64,000 nucleotides of DNA from Lewinellaceae bacterium (lineage in GTDB: Bacteria > Bacteroidota > Bacteroidia > Chitinophagales > Saprospiraceae). Shown here one piece after another: positions 32,773 to 41,714 of this stretch. How positions within the stretch are numbered: position 1 is the stretch's first letter; the number at the start of each line of letters is the position of its first letter. The DNA lies in the NCBI GenBank assembly GCA_020636355.1, contig JACJYB010000014.1, positions 62,001 through 126,000 on the forward strand. Reading direction: 5' to 3'. The notes beneath the pieces were generated by a model that was given only the letters and a program-made list of their open reading frames with translations, did not search any database and was not told the DNA's origin. A program made the position numbers and the translations under genes.

Positions 32773-35622
32773 TTAAACCCCCTTGTAATCCTCGATAGGA
32801 GGGCAGGCACACACCAGATTTCGATCTCCGTAACCATTATTTACCCGGGCGACACTTGGCCAGAATTTGAAATGACTGCGCAGATAGGGCACCGGATAGG
32901 CGGCCTGTTCTCTGGTATATGGATGCGACCAATGGTCCGAGGTGATCTCCTCCAGCGTATGTGGAGCATTGTGCAACACATGATCGGTAGAGTCAGCTCC
33001 TCCGCTGGCTATGGCATCGATTTCCTCTTTGATCGATAACATGGCTTCACAGAAGCGATCCAACTCTTCCTTGTCTTCACTTTCGGTCGGTTCGATCATC
33101 AGTGTGCCGGCAACCGGAAACGAAAGGGTTGGTGCATGAAAGCTGTAGTCCATCAATCGCTTGGCAATATCTTCAGCAGTTATATTCAACGCTTTGAATG
33201 GACGCGCATCGATGATCAATTCATGAGCTGCCCGGCCTTTCTCACCGGTATAGACCACGTCGAAGACTCCTTCCAGCCGCGCTTTGAGATAATTGGCATT
33301 AAGAATGGCATATTCGCTGGCTGCTTTCAGACCCCGAAATCCCATCATCCGGATGTATCCGTAAGAAATAACCAGGATGGACGCGCTTCCCCAGGGTGCA
33401 GACGAAACGCTTGCAATGGCCTTGGCTCCACCGATCTGCTGGAATGGATGCCCCGGAAGATAAGGTTTGAGCTTGTCGTTGACGCAGATCGGGCCCATGC
33501 CTGGTCCACCGCCACCATGCGGGATCGCAAAGGTTTTGTGCAGGTTGAGGTGGCATACATCCGCACCAATCCGGGCCGGATTGGTTAAACCAACCTGGGC
33601 ATTCATATTGGCCCCATCCATATACACCAGCCCGCCGTGCTCATGAATCAGATTACAGATCTGACGAATATCTTTTTCAAATACACCATGGGTAGAGGGG
33701 TAGGTGACCATCAGCGCACCGAGATGATCTGCATGTTCTTTGCACTTGTTCTGGAGATCATCCAAGTCAATATTCCCTTTTTCGTCGCAAGCAACAACGA
33801 CAACGTCCATGCCGGCCATAACGGCGCTGGCAGGATTGGTACCGTGGGCAGACTCCGGAATCAAAGCAATGTTCCGATGTGGTTCATTCCGGTCCTGATG
33901 ATAGGCGCGGATGACCAGTAAGCCGGTATATTCTCCCTGAGCTCCTGAATTTGGCTGGAGGGAGCATCCGGTAAATCCGGTAATCTCACAGAGGTAGGTC
34001 TCCAGTTCGGTAAACAGCTGCCGGTAACCATCCAATTGGTCCGCTGGAGCAAGTGGATGAATGTCGGCGAAAGCCGGCCAACTCACTGGAAATAACTCGG
34101 TGGCAGCATTTAATTTCATCGTACAGGAGCCAAGCGGGATCATACTGTGTACCAGAGACAGGTCTTTGTTTTCCAGCCGCTTGATGTAGCGCATCAGTTG
34201 AGACTCAGAGCGATAATTGTGAAATACCGGATGGGTCATAAAATCCGATGTGCGCCGGTAGGCGAACAGGTTATCCGGTATTTGTTCCAATTCTTGCATT
34301 TCGGTGCCTGTCAGGATTTCCGTCAGTTTAACCACATCCTCATCCGAACAGGTTTCATCAAGTGTTATGCTGATGAACGCATCGCTGTAGAACAGGTTGT
34401 AGCCAGCTGCCAAAGCCCGATTACGGATGGCCAGACGCTGATCCGGTGTTACTTTTATGGTCAGGGTATCAAAACAGGATTTGTTGACAACCTCGAGTCC
34501 GGCGGCATACAGTTGACCGGCAAGAGCCCAGGTCATTTGGTGAATGGTTGTAGCTATTTGGCGCAATCCTTCGGGGCCATGGTAAACGCCATACATTCCG
34601 GCCATGATGGCCAGTAAAGCCTGGGCGGTACAAATGTTTGAGGTAGCCTTCTCTCTTTTGATGTGCTGTTCCCTGGTTTGTAAGGCCATTCGTAAGGCCG
34701 TTTTCCCTTTTTCATCGATCGAGACGCCGATGATACGACCTGGGATCTGCCGTTTGAAATCCTCTCTGGTTGCAAAATAGGCAGCATGAGGTCCACCCGC
34801 CCCCATGGGAACGCCAAATCGCTGGGTATTGCCGATCACGGCATCGGCTCCCCACTCTCCGGGCGGAACCAATACGGCTAAACTCAATAAGTCGGCGGCA
34901 ACAATGACATAAATATCTTTCTCATGAGCGGCTTGAACCAAATCCCGGTAATCGTGGATATGGCCCTGACTCCCCGGGTACTGAATCAGAACCGCAAAGG
35001 TTTGTTCGTCCAGAGTAGCTTCCTCCCAGGGACCAACTTTTACCGTTATGTTCTGTGGTAACGCGCGGCCCTTAACGACCTCGGTAGTGGTTGCGAAAAC
35101 ATCATCAGCTACATAAAGTACGTCCGCTGTTTCACCTTTGGCCCGCCGGTTTTTATGAGCGTGAAACATCAGCATGGCCTCTGCCGCCGCAGTCCCTTCG
35201 TCCAGCAAGGATGCATTGGCTAATGACATGCCGGTCAGGTCAGTTACCATAGTCTGGAAATTCAGCAGTGCTTCCAGTCTGCCCTGGGATATCTCCGCCT
35301 GGTAAGGGGTGTATTGGGTATACCAGCCGGGGTTCTGGAAAATGTTTCTCAGAATGGGAGAAGGAGTCACGGTACCATAAAATCCTTGTCCAATCAGTGA
35401 TTTTAATACGTTGTTTTTGGCCGCAATGGATTCCAAATGATGCAGATAATTGTATTCCGATAGTGCTGCCGGAAGTTGAAGCGGACGTTCCAGGCGGATA
35501 TCCTGAGGGATGGTCTCATCCATTAGTTGATCTAGGGTAGGGACTCCTATTAATTCCAACATAGTGGCCAGGTCACGATCGTTAATACCGATATGCCGGG
35601 TACGGAAAGGCGCTTGCATCAT
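32773..35622 (-). CDS. gcvP: Glycine dehydrogenase (decarboxylating), P-protein
   Basis: A 949-residue single-chain P-protein of the glycine cleavage system. It uses pyridoxal phosphate to decarboxylate glycine and passes the aminomethyl group to the lipoyl H-protein. The PLP lysine is K696 in LNLHKTFAIPHGGGGPG. The N-terminal half (RHIGINDRDLATMLELIG) and C-terminal half are the usual internal duplication. Two adjacent ATGs stand at the start; the first is used. The H- and T-protein genes are not in the window. The divergent FAH gene is 183 bp away. Confidence 0.97.
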   Translation of the reverse strand: MMQAPFRTRHIGINDRDLATMLELIGVPTLDQLMDETIPQDIRLERPLQLPAALSEYNYLHHLESIAAKNNVLKSLIGQGFYGTVTPSPILRNIFQNPGWYTQYTPYQAEISQGRLEALLNFQTMVTDLTGMSLANASLLDEGTAAAEAMLMFHAHKNRRAKGETADVLYVADDVFATTTEVVKGRALPQNITVKVGPWEEATLDEQTFAVLIQYPGSQGHIHDYRDLVQAAHEKDIYVIVAADLLSLAVLVPPGEWGADAVIGNTQRFGVPMGAGGPHAAYFATREDFKRQIPGRIIGVSIDEKGKTALRMALQTREQHIKREKATSNICTAQALLAIMAGMYGVYHGPEGLRQIATTIHQMTWALAGQLYAAGLEVVNKSCFDTLTIKVTPDQRLAIRNRALAAGYNLFYSDAFISITLDETCSDEDVVKLTEILTGTEMQELEQIPDNLFAYRRTSDFMTHPVFHNYRSESQLMRYIKRLENKDLSLVHSMIPLGSCTMKLNAATELFPVSWPAFADIHPLAPADQLDGYRQLFTELETYLCEITGFTGCSLQPNSGAQGEYTGLLVIRAYHQDRNEPHRNIALIPESAHGTNPASAVMAGMDVVVVACDEKGNIDLDDLQNKCKEHADHLGALMVTYPSTHGVFEKDIRQICNLIHEHGGLVYMDGANMNAQVGLTNPARIGADVCHLNLHKTFAIPHGGGGPGMGPICVNDKLKPYLPGHPFQQIGGAKAIASVSSAPWGSASILVISYGYIRMMGFRGLKAASEYAILNANYLKARLEGVFDVVYTGEKGRAAHELIIDARPFKALNITAEDIAKRLMDYSFHAPTLSFPVAGTLMIEPTESEDKEELDRFCEAMLSIKEEIDAIASGGADSTDHVLHNAPHTLEEITSDHWSHPYTREQAAYPVPYLRSHFKFWPSVARVNNGYGDRNLVCACPPIEDYKGV

Positions 35623-35723
35623 ATTTCAAAGGGACTAAAAAGGTCAAAAAAATAAGATGTAAAATTAACCGAATTGAGCAGATTAAACCGGTCACATTCG
35701 AAAAATGTTCATTGGTGCCTTTC

Positions 35724-35737
35724 ATGATTTAAATCAA
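35724..35737. promoter_or_regulatory. FNR-like box between gcvP and the FAH gene
   Basis: ATGAT-TTAA-ATCAA matches the FNR consensus TTGAT-N4-ATCAA at nine of ten positions, and its core TGATTTAAATCA is a perfect palindrome. It lies about 45 bp before the -7 element at 35781. It may be chance in an A/T-rich spacer. Confidence 0.35.
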
Positions 35738-35780
35738 GTTGAAAACGGCAGGACAATCTTTCAAATTGACCCTGAAATCA

Positions 35781-35788
35781 TACATTTG
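35781..35788 (+). promoter_or_regulatory. Putative -7 element of the FAH-family gene
   Basis: TACATTTG matches TAnnTTTG, 17 bp before the ATG at 35806. A GTG at 35788 that would lengthen the protein overlaps this element, which supports the ATG as start. Confidence 0.45.
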
Positions 35789-35805
35789 TGACCAATCGTG
35801 CTATT

Positions 35806-36414
35806 ATGAAAATCATCTGTGTTGGGCGTAATTACGTGGATCACGCTAAAGAGCTGAACAATCCGGTTCCTTCGGAGCCTATGTTGTTCATGAAGCCTTC
35901 CACCGCTATCCTCAATAACAATAAGCCATTTTACCATCCGGAATGGAGTGAAAACATCCATTATGAGGCGGAGATCGTTTTGAGAATCTGCAAAAATGGC
36001 AAATACATTCAGCCGGAATTTGCAGAATCGTACTACGACCAGATCACGCTGGGAATTGATTTTACAGCCCGGGACATTCAGGATCGATGCAAAGCGAAGG
36101 GACATCCCTGGGAAGTTGCCAAGGCTTTTGACCATTCGGCAGTCATCGGGCAGTTCATCACGAAAGAGGATGTGGATGTACAGAACATTCATTTTTCGCT
36201 GGACAAAAATGGAGAACGCGTGCAGACGGGCGAAACGAAGGACATGATCTTTTCCTTCGCCGACTTATTGGTATACGCTTCGCAGCGATTCACGCTGCAG
36301 GTAGGCGATTTTATTTTTACCGGCACGCCGGCGGGCGTGGGAAAAGTTGTGGTTGGTGACGAGCTTACCGGCCGGGTTGAAGGGAGTGAACTATTCCGGA
36401 TTCAGGTAAAATGA
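35806..36414 (+). CDS. Fumarylacetoacetate hydrolase-family protein
   Basis: A 202-residue FAH-fold protein: KIICVGRNYVDHAKELNN at the start, HYEAEIVLRI with the metal-binding glutamates, TLGIDFTARD with an acidic ligand, and FTGTPAGVGKV near the end. Members hydrolyse C-C bonds or tautomerise/decarboxylate 2-oxo acids such as oxaloacetate or acylpyruvates. The start is set by homology and by the -7 element. A hairpin with T-run at 36436-36454 follows. The exact reaction is not readable. Confidence 0.92.
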   Translation: MKIICVGRNYVDHAKELNNPVPSEPMLFMKPSTAILNNNKPFYHPEWSENIHYEAEIVLRICKNGKYIQPEFAESYYDQITLGIDFTARDIQDRCKAKGHPWEVAKAFDHSAVIGQFITKEDVDVQNIHFSLDKNGERVQTGETKDMIFSFADLLVYASQRFTLQVGDFIFTGTPAGVGKVVVGDELTGRVEGSELFRIQVK

Positions 36415-36435
36415 GTAATTGAGGGAGGGGCCTGG

Positions 36436-36454
36436 ATCAGCGGGGCTGATTTTT
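36436..36454 (+). terminator. Terminator after the FAH-family gene
   Basis: ATCAGC-GGG-GCTGAT is a perfect 6-bp stem followed by TTTT, 21 bp after the stop codon. The tight 3-base loop and short T-run make it moderate in strength. Confidence 0.6.
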
Positions 36455-36546
36455 GGGGATCACCTACCGATACTTCCTACCGATCTTTCAAAAATGATGC
36501 GTATTTCGTAATTAATCTGAAATCTGAATACTAATCAAGTAATTTC

Positions 36547-36554
36547 TATTTTTG
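36547..36554 (+). promoter_or_regulatory. Putative -7 element of metK
   Basis: TATTTTTG matches TAnnTTTG and is 33 bp before the metK ATG. The leader after it is A/T-rich and short, with no room for a SAM riboswitch. Confidence 0.4.
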
Positions 36555-36587
36555 CGCAACGTTTTAATCAAATCGTAAAATTTTAAT

Positions 36588-37838
36588 ATGTATTTGTTTA
36601 CCTCCGAATCGGTATCTGAAGGGCACCCGGATAAAGTTGCAGATCAAATATCTGATGCCATATTGGATGCCTTTCTCAGCCAGGATCCCAAGTCGAAAGT
36701 TGCCTGTGAGACGTTGGTTACCACAGGGCTGGCCGTGGTTTCCGGCGAGGTACGATCATCGGCTTATGTTGATATTCAGAGTGTGGTCCGTGAGACCATT
36801 CAGAAGATTGGCTACACCAAATCCGAATACAAATTTGATGCGGATGCTTGTGGGGTGGTTTCGGCCATACACGAACAATCTCCTGATATTGCAATGGGAG
36901 TAGACGTCGGTAAGGATGCTATGAATATTGGGGCTGGCGATCAGGGTATGATGTTTGGCTATGCCACCAATGAAACCTCTAATTACATGCCTTTACCCCT
37001 CGAGCTCAGCCATATGATGCTTCGGGAATTGGCGGCCATCCGCAAAGCCGGCAAGGAAATGACGTATCTGCGTCCTGATTCCAAGGCACAGGTCACCCTG
37101 GCTTATGAGGAAGGGACGAATAAGCCGTTGCATATAGATACCATCGTTGTTTCCACCCAGCATGACGACTTTGCTGCGGAAGCCAAGATGCTTAAAGCGA
37201 TTAAGAAGGACGTGCAGGAAATCCTTATCCCACGGGTTATCAAGAAGTTAGGTGCAAAAAATAAGAGTCTGTTCGATTACAAATATAAATTGCACGTGAA
37301 TCCCACTGGTAAATTTGTGATCGGAGGACCCCATGGCGATACCGGACTGACCGGACGTAAGATTATCGTGGATACCTATGGCGGCAAAGGTGCTCACGGG
37401 GGAGGCGCTTTCTCGGGTAAAGATTCGACCAAAGTCGACCGCTCTGCAGCTTATGCGATGCGTCACCTGGCAAAAAATATGGTCGCAGCGGGCCTTGCTG
37501 ATCAGTGTTTGGTGCAAGTGGCCTATGCCATCGGCGTAGCCGAGCCGGTAGGATTATTTGTGGATACCTACGGTACAAGTAAAATTAAAATATCTGATGG
37601 CGAGATAGCGCAAAAATTACTGAAGTTGGTAGATTTGCGTCCGGCAGCTATCATCAAACGATTTGGCCTGCAAAACCCAATTTTCTTTGAGACAGCCGCA
37701 TATGGCCATATGGGGCGCAAACCTGGTACCAAGGAAGTTATGTTAGGGATAAACGGGCAGGCAAAGAAAACCAAGGTAGAAACATTTACCTGGGAAAAAT
37801 TGGACCTGGTGGATACGCTGAAAGAAGCCTTTCATTAG
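36588..37838 (+). CDS. metK: S-adenosylmethionine synthetase
   Basis: A 416-residue MetK, which makes S-adenosylmethionine from methionine and ATP in the cytoplasm. Signatures are SESVSEGHPDKVADQISDA (N-terminal His/Asp active site), GAGDQGMMFGYA (hexapeptide region) and GGGAFSGKDSTKVDRSAAY (second signature with the active-site lysine). Length and order are typical. It is monocistronic, with a strong terminator at 37889-37921. Confidence 0.98.
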   Translation: MYLFTSESVSEGHPDKVADQISDAILDAFLSQDPKSKVACETLVTTGLAVVSGEVRSSAYVDIQSVVRETIQKIGYTKSEYKFDADACGVVSAIHEQSPDIAMGVDVGKDAMNIGAGDQGMMFGYATNETSNYMPLPLELSHMMLRELAAIRKAGKEMTYLRPDSKAQVTLAYEEGTNKPLHIDTIVVSTQHDDFAAEAKMLKAIKKDVQEILIPRVIKKLGAKNKSLFDYKYKLHVNPTGKFVIGGPHGDTGLTGRKIIVDTYGGKGAHGGGAFSGKDSTKVDRSAAYAMRHLAKNMVAAGLADQCLVQVAYAIGVAEPVGLFVDTYGTSKIKISDGEIAQKLLKLVDLRPAAIIKRFGLQNPIFFETAAYGHMGRKPGTKEVMLGINGQAKKTKVETFTWEKLDLVDTLKEAFH

Positions 37839-37888
37839 CTGCCATGATCAGACGACATTCCTTACTTTAGTTAGTAACATTCGATACA

Positions 37889-37921
37889 ATGACATTTCTT
37901 CACGAAATGTCATTTTTTTTT
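37889..37921 (+). terminator. Strong rho-independent terminator of metK
   Basis: ATGACATTTC and GAAATGTCAT form a perfect 10-bp stem with a 5-base loop (TTCAC), followed by a run of nine T. It lies 50 bp after the metK stop codon. Confidence 0.9.
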
Positions 37922-37975
37922 GTAACCCATGGCGTATTTACAGTCTTTCGTAATGCATTTTAATTCGGTTATCAA

Positions 37976-38608
37976 ATGATTCATCCGCATACTGAGATTC
38001 GATACATCAATGACCTCAAAGGCTACGGTGTGGTAGCCAAGCAAATGATCCCAAAGGGGACCGTAACCTGGGTGCTTGACGAGTTGGACCGGGAGTTTTC
38101 TCCCGAGGACATCCAGCAAATGGAACCGATCTACCAGCAGATCCTGGATACCTACTCTTTTCGCAACAGCGCGGGCAATCATGTTTTGTGCTGGGACCAT
38201 GGCCGGTATGTCAATCATAGCTTCAACTCAAACTGTCTGACCACGGCCTATGATTTCGAAATTGCCATACGGGATATCTATCCGGGTGAGGAATTGACCG
38301 ATGACTATGGCTATCTCAATATCGGTGCTCCCTTCCGGGCGTTGGATGAGGGTACCAAACGCAAGACGGTCTATCCGGACGATCTCAAGCGCTATTACAA
38401 AGTATGGGACCGCAAACTATGGCCTGCGTTCAAGCGCATTGGTAAAGTTAGTCAGCCGCTCCGTCACCTTATCCGGGATACCAGGTGGGAACATTTTCTG
38501 GATGTATCTGCCGGAAGACAGCCCATGGAGTCTATATTAGCATGTTATTATCCGGGTTCTGAAGAAGGGGCCTTGACTATTTTGGAAAATGGTCGTATGA
38601 TGAAGTAA
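37976..38608 (+). CDS. SET-domain protein (putative lysine methyltransferase)
   Basis: A 210-residue protein with a compact SET domain (about residues 1-120): GYGVVAKQMIPKGTV at the start, YVNHSFNSNC (the NHS knot motif that forms the SAM and lysine site) and YPGEELTDDYG. It transfers a methyl group from S-adenosylmethionine to a protein lysine, if active; bacterial targets are mostly unknown. It follows metK, the source of its cofactor, but the terminator between them makes cotranscription unlikely. A lipoprotein gene follows 29 bp later. Confidence 0.88.
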   Translation: MIHPHTEIRYINDLKGYGVVAKQMIPKGTVTWVLDELDREFSPEDIQQMEPIYQQILDTYSFRNSAGNHVLCWDHGRYVNHSFNSNCLTTAYDFEIAIRDIYPGEELTDDYGYLNIGAPFRALDEGTKRKTVYPDDLKRYYKVWDRKLWPAFKRIGKVSQPLRHLIRDTRWEHFLDVSAGRQPMESILACYYPGSEEGALTILENGRMMK

Positions 38609-38637
38609 TAGAATTTAGACCATAAACTGCCATTGTT

Positions 38638-39267
38638 ATGAAAAATTACCTTAAGGTTGGATTTATCCTGGCGGCCTTCGCCGTGCTTTCAGGATGTGCA
38701 ACTATTTATTATTCCAAGGATGCCTACACCCTGGCCCGGCGGGATAAGAACATTGCTATTTTACCTCCGGTGGTGTCCATCGCTGCGACCAAAAAAGTCG
38801 ATGGCGAAGCATTGCGGGAACAACAGAAAACCGAATCCGTCAATTTTCAAAGAGAGATGTATAATTGGTTTTTAAGACGGAAAATGCAAAACACATTTGA
38901 TGTGGAGATCCAGGATGTAGCCACCACCAATGCGCGGCTGAACAAATCCTCTGAATACCTGGATGGAACATTGACGCCGGATCAAATTTGTTCCTTGCTG
39001 GATGTGGATGCGGTCGTAACCTCAAATTTTTCCCTGAGCAAACCGATGTCTGAGGGTGGTGCGATTGCATTGGGGGTACTGGTCGGTGTATGGGGGAATA
39101 CCAATCAAACAGTAGCGACATTGGAACTGCACGATCGGCAAACGAAGAAGCTGTTTTGGAGCTACCACCACAATATCTCCGGTTCAGTAGGGAGCACCCC
39201 AGCTAAGTTGGTGGACAATCTGATGCGCCAGGCCAGTAAAAAAATGCCTTATTGGTCGCGCAAGTGA
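38638..39267 (+). CDS. Lipoprotein of unknown function
   Basis: A 209-residue protein with a clear lipoprotein signal (LAAFAVLSGC, lipobox LSGC). The mature part begins ATIYYSKDAYTLARRDKNIAILPP (landmark) and contains LLDVDAVVTSNFSLSKP, TVATLELHDRQTKKLFWSY and GSTPAKLVDNLMRQASKKMPY. The pattern of a predicted adaptor-like alpha/beta domain resembles DUF799/GNA1162-type lipoproteins, but the match is loose. It follows the SET gene by 29 bp and is convergent with trpS, 6 bp away. Confidence 0.7.
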   Translation: MKNYLKVGFILAAFAVLSGCATIYYSKDAYTLARRDKNIAILPPVVSIAATKKVDGEALREQQKTESVNFQREMYNWFLRRKMQNTFDVEIQDVATTNARLNKSSEYLDGTLTPDQICSLLDVDAVVTSNFSLSKPMSEGGAIALGVLVGVWGNTNQTVATLELHDRQTKKLFWSYHHNISGSVGSTPAKLVDNLMRQASKKMPYWSRK

Positions 39268-39273
39268 CCGCAA

Positions 39274-40275
39274 TCAGATCAATCCGGAGAGCTCGCGAAC
39301 TTCTTTTAAGGTTTTCTGAGCCCGTTCACGAATTTTTGCTGACGACTGCTTGATCTGTTCCTTTACAGCACGTTTGTCTGCATTCAAAATCAAAAGCTTT
39401 TGACGGAACGGTTCGGTCATCTCGATGATGGCATTGGCCACCTCCTCTTTAAGCTTGCCATAACCCAGTGTGCCGGACTGGTACAGATGCATCAGGTTGG
39501 CGTACGTTTCGGTATACCCGGAAGCTTTTAATAAGGAAAACAGATTTTCAACACCAGGGCTCATATCCGGATAGCTGACATCGCCCGAATCGGTTACCGC
39601 ACTCATTATCTGTTTGCGTATCCGGTTCGGATCGGCAAACACATCGATGTTGTGTTTTTCGCCTAAGGACGCGCTCATTTTTCTCGTTGGATCGGCTGTG
39701 GACATCACTTTCGGAATCTCCGTGTACAGCGGTTCCGGTAGCGGGAAATATTCTTTCTTTACCACATGATTGAACCGGGTGGCAATATTACGGGTCAGCT
39801 CCAGATGTTGTTCCTGGTCTTTGCCAACAGGAACATAACGGGCGTGATAAATGATGATATCGGCCGCCTGCAGGACCGGATAGGTAAACAGGCCGGTGGA
39901 GATGAAGGCATCCTTATTGGACTCTGAAATTTGCAGACTTTTATCTTTAAACTGAGTCATACGGGTAAGTTCACCATAAGAAGTCATGCAGCTCAGAATC
40001 CAGGCGAGTTCGGTGTGTTCGGGCACCAGGGAATGGATGAAAATGTTGTTGACATCCAGTCCGCACGCCATCAGCCGGAACGCGACATCCCAGGTCAGCG
40101 TACGCAATTTCTGCGGGTCAAAAGGCGTGGTCATGCCGTGATAATTAACCACACCATAGATGCAATCGTATTTTTCCTGGAGAGCTACCCAGTTTTGAAT
40201 GGCTCCGAAATACCGGCCAAGATGGACATTGCCCGTAGGTTGGATGCAGGAGAGTACTTGTTCTTTGCCTTCCAT
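39274..40275 (-). CDS. trpS: Tryptophanyl-tRNA synthetase
   Basis: A 333-residue class I synthetase that charges tRNA-Trp. It shows the HIGH-type motif as GNVHLGRYFG (about residues 15-24) and the KMSKS-type loop as RKMSASLG. Both depart slightly from the textbook forms but are normal for bacterial TrpRS. It lies 5 bp after the RidA gene on the same strand, forming an operon. Confidence 0.95.
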   Translation of the reverse strand: MEGKEQVLSCIQPTGNVHLGRYFGAIQNWVALQEKYDCIYGVVNYHGMTTPFDPQKLRTLTWDVAFRLMACGLDVNNIFIHSLVPEHTELAWILSCMTSYGELTRMTQFKDKSLQISESNKDAFISTGLFTYPVLQAADIIIYHARYVPVGKDQEQHLELTRNIATRFNHVVKKEYFPLPEPLYTEIPKVMSTADPTRKMSASLGEKHNIDVFADPNRIRKQIMSAVTDSGDVSYPDMSPGVENLFSLLKASGYTETYANLMHLYQSGTLGYGKLKEEVANAIIEMTEPFRQKLLILNADKRAVKEQIKQSSAKIRERAQKTLKEVRELSGLI

Positions 40276-40280
40276 GTGTG

Positions 40281-40673
40281 TTAGGATGCTTTTTTTGCAG
40301 CTATGGCAGATATCTCAATGTTGACAAATTTTGGCAAAGCACTTACCTGGACCAATTCTCTTGCCGGGGCAGTGTCTTCTCCAAAATATTCTGCGTAAAC
40401 GGCGTTTATCCGGCCAAAAAGGTGCATGTCTTTCACAAACACAGAACATTTGAGGACATCCGGATAGTCCATGCCTGCTGCATTCAAAATGGCACCGATG
40501 TTCTTTAATACCTGATGGGTTTCTTCTTCGATGGTGCCTTCCAGAATGGTGTTATTTTCCGGGATGATGGCAATCTGACCGGAGATAAACAGGAGATCAC
40601 CCCACTGGGTTGCCTGATTGTAAGGGCCTACCGGGGCGGGGGCTGATTCGGTTTTGATAATTTTCTTCGCCAT
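40281..40673 (-). CDS. RidA-family enamine/imine deaminase
   Basis: A 130-residue RidA/YjgF protein. It hydrolyses reactive 2-aminoacrylate-type enamines made by PLP enzymes. Motifs are GPYNQATQWGDLLFISGQI at the start, AGMDYPDVLKCSVFVKDM, and the conserved arginine in APARELVQVSALPK. The ATG at 40673 is preferred to the TTG two codons earlier. It is upstream of trpS by 5 bp and downstream of the rpmF terminator, so it should have its own promoter in 40674-40690. Confidence 0.93.
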   Translation of the reverse strand: MAKKIIKTESAPAPVGPYNQATQWGDLLFISGQIAIIPENNTILEGTIEEETHQVLKNIGAILNAAGMDYPDVLKCSVFVKDMHLFGRINAVYAEYFGEDTAPARELVQVSALPKFVNIEISAIAAKKAS

Positions 40674-40692
40674 GATCAATGAGTTAAATAAA

Positions 40693-40739
40693 AAAGCTGT
40701 CTGACATACTCCAGAACCAGCAGGACGTCAGACAGCTTT
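40693..40739 (-). terminator. Terminator of the DUF177-rpmF operon
   Basis: AAAGCTGTCTGAC and GTCAGACAGCTTT form a perfect 13-bp stem around a 21-base loop. On the - strand it runs into TTTTTATTT. It lies about 30 bp after the rpmF stop codon. Confidence 0.85.
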
Positions 40740-40770
40740 CTTGCTGAATATTCTAAATGCTATTATTCGA

Positions 40771-40968
40771 TTATTCTTCGAGGGCTTCTTCCGCTTTAAT
40801 CACTAACTGGCCTTTGTAGTACATATTGCCTTCATGCCAGTAAGCACGGTGCCACAGGTGGGGTTCGCCGGTTGTCGGGCAAATTGCCACATTGGGAGTG
40901 GAAAGTTTCTTATGGGTGCGGCGCTTGTGTTTTCTGGCTTTCGATACGCGCGACTTAGGATGTGCCAT
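40771..40968 (-). CDS. rpmF: Ribosomal protein L32
   Basis: A 65-residue basic protein beginning AHPKSRVSKARKHKRRTHKK, which is the characteristic L32 N-terminus, followed by CPTTGEPHLWHRAYW. Only one cysteine is present, so the zinc ribbon of some L32 proteins is not formed (the C-minus form). It is part of the large ribosomal subunit. It starts 2 bp after the DUF177 gene, the standard bacterial arrangement. Confidence 0.97.
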   Translation of the reverse strand: MAHPKSRVSKARKHKRRTHKKLSTPNVAICPTTGEPHLWHRAYWHEGNMYYKGQLVIKAEEALEE

Positions 40969-40970
40969 GA

Positions 40971-41516
40971 TTAATTATTTTGATCGTAATTTAACTTTTT
41001 TAATACTTCCCAAACGGAATCATTACCGGTCTCGTCCGGCTCCTCTTTTGGTTCTTCCCTGGATGCTTGTAGGATGTTCAGGATTTCGATATTGCATTTT
41101 GCTTCCGGGTCCTCTTCACAGGCATAAACTTTTGTCATCGGTATGCCCAAACAAGTGGCTTCGTAAAGCATATCGGCAATATTGAGAACCGGTGTTTTTG
41201 GCTGAAGATAAATGACGTCACCGTCATCCCTTGCTTCTTCGCTATAACGGAAAAAATAAGTTTGCTCAAAAGAAACCGGCAATTGGATGGGCTCCAGACA
41301 GCGGTCACAAGTCGCAGCCATCTTCCCTTCAATAGCACAGTCCATAACCATGGCATCACTGTTTTTTTCAAGTGTAACCACCGCATGGAATCTTCCTTTT
41401 CCCACAGGAGACTGCTCATAACCTTCGAAAAATCGTTCGCCCAGTTCAAACTGGAAATGGTGAATACCATTGCGTAACCCGGAGATAGGAAGGTCAAACA
41501 TCGATTTTGCATCCAT
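40971..41516 (-). CDS. DUF177 (YceD-like) protein
   Basis: A 181-residue protein of the DUF177/YceD family, which nearly always precedes rpmF and is linked to 23S rRNA maturation and accumulation. It contains the CxRC pair in AATCDRCLEPIQLPV and the acidic C-terminal tail EEPKEEPDETGNDSVWEVLKKL. rpmF starts 2 bp downstream. A TACCTTTG -7-like element is on the - strand at 41542-41549. Confidence 0.92.
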   Translation of the reverse strand: MDAKSMFDLPISGLRNGIHHFQFELGERFFEGYEQSPVGKGRFHAVVTLEKNSDAMVMDCAIEGKMAATCDRCLEPIQLPVSFEQTYFFRYSEEARDDGDVIYLQPKTPVLNIADMLYEATCLGIPMTKVYACEEDPEAKCNIEILNILQASREEPKEEPDETGNDSVWEVLKKLNYDQNN

Positions 41517-41541
41517 GACAAAGAACTAGCAAAAGAGTTTG

Positions 41542-41549
41542 CAAAGGTA
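41542..41549 (-). promoter_or_regulatory. Putative -7 element of the DUF177-rpmF operon
   Basis: Read on the - strand, TACCTTTG matches TAnnTTTG exactly and sits 25 bp before the start codon. No convincing -33 box is seen at the usual distance. Confidence 0.45.
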
Positions 41550-41714
41550 ATGCTTTATTTTAAATCGGCACGAACTTTTTTCATCCGTAAATCTGAGCCT
41601 TTTAGGCCGGCTAGATATTTTACCTGGATGAAAGTAATTGGTTCAATTTCAGTCGTTTAAATTCATTAGTACAGCGTATTTCCGGGAAACGGAATACTTG
41701 AGTATGCAACCAAA

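Noticed and set aside
36415..36587. SAM riboswitch before metK
   Set aside because: The spacer holds a terminator of the previous gene and a -7 element only 33 bp before the ATG, leaving no room for a riboswitch fold.
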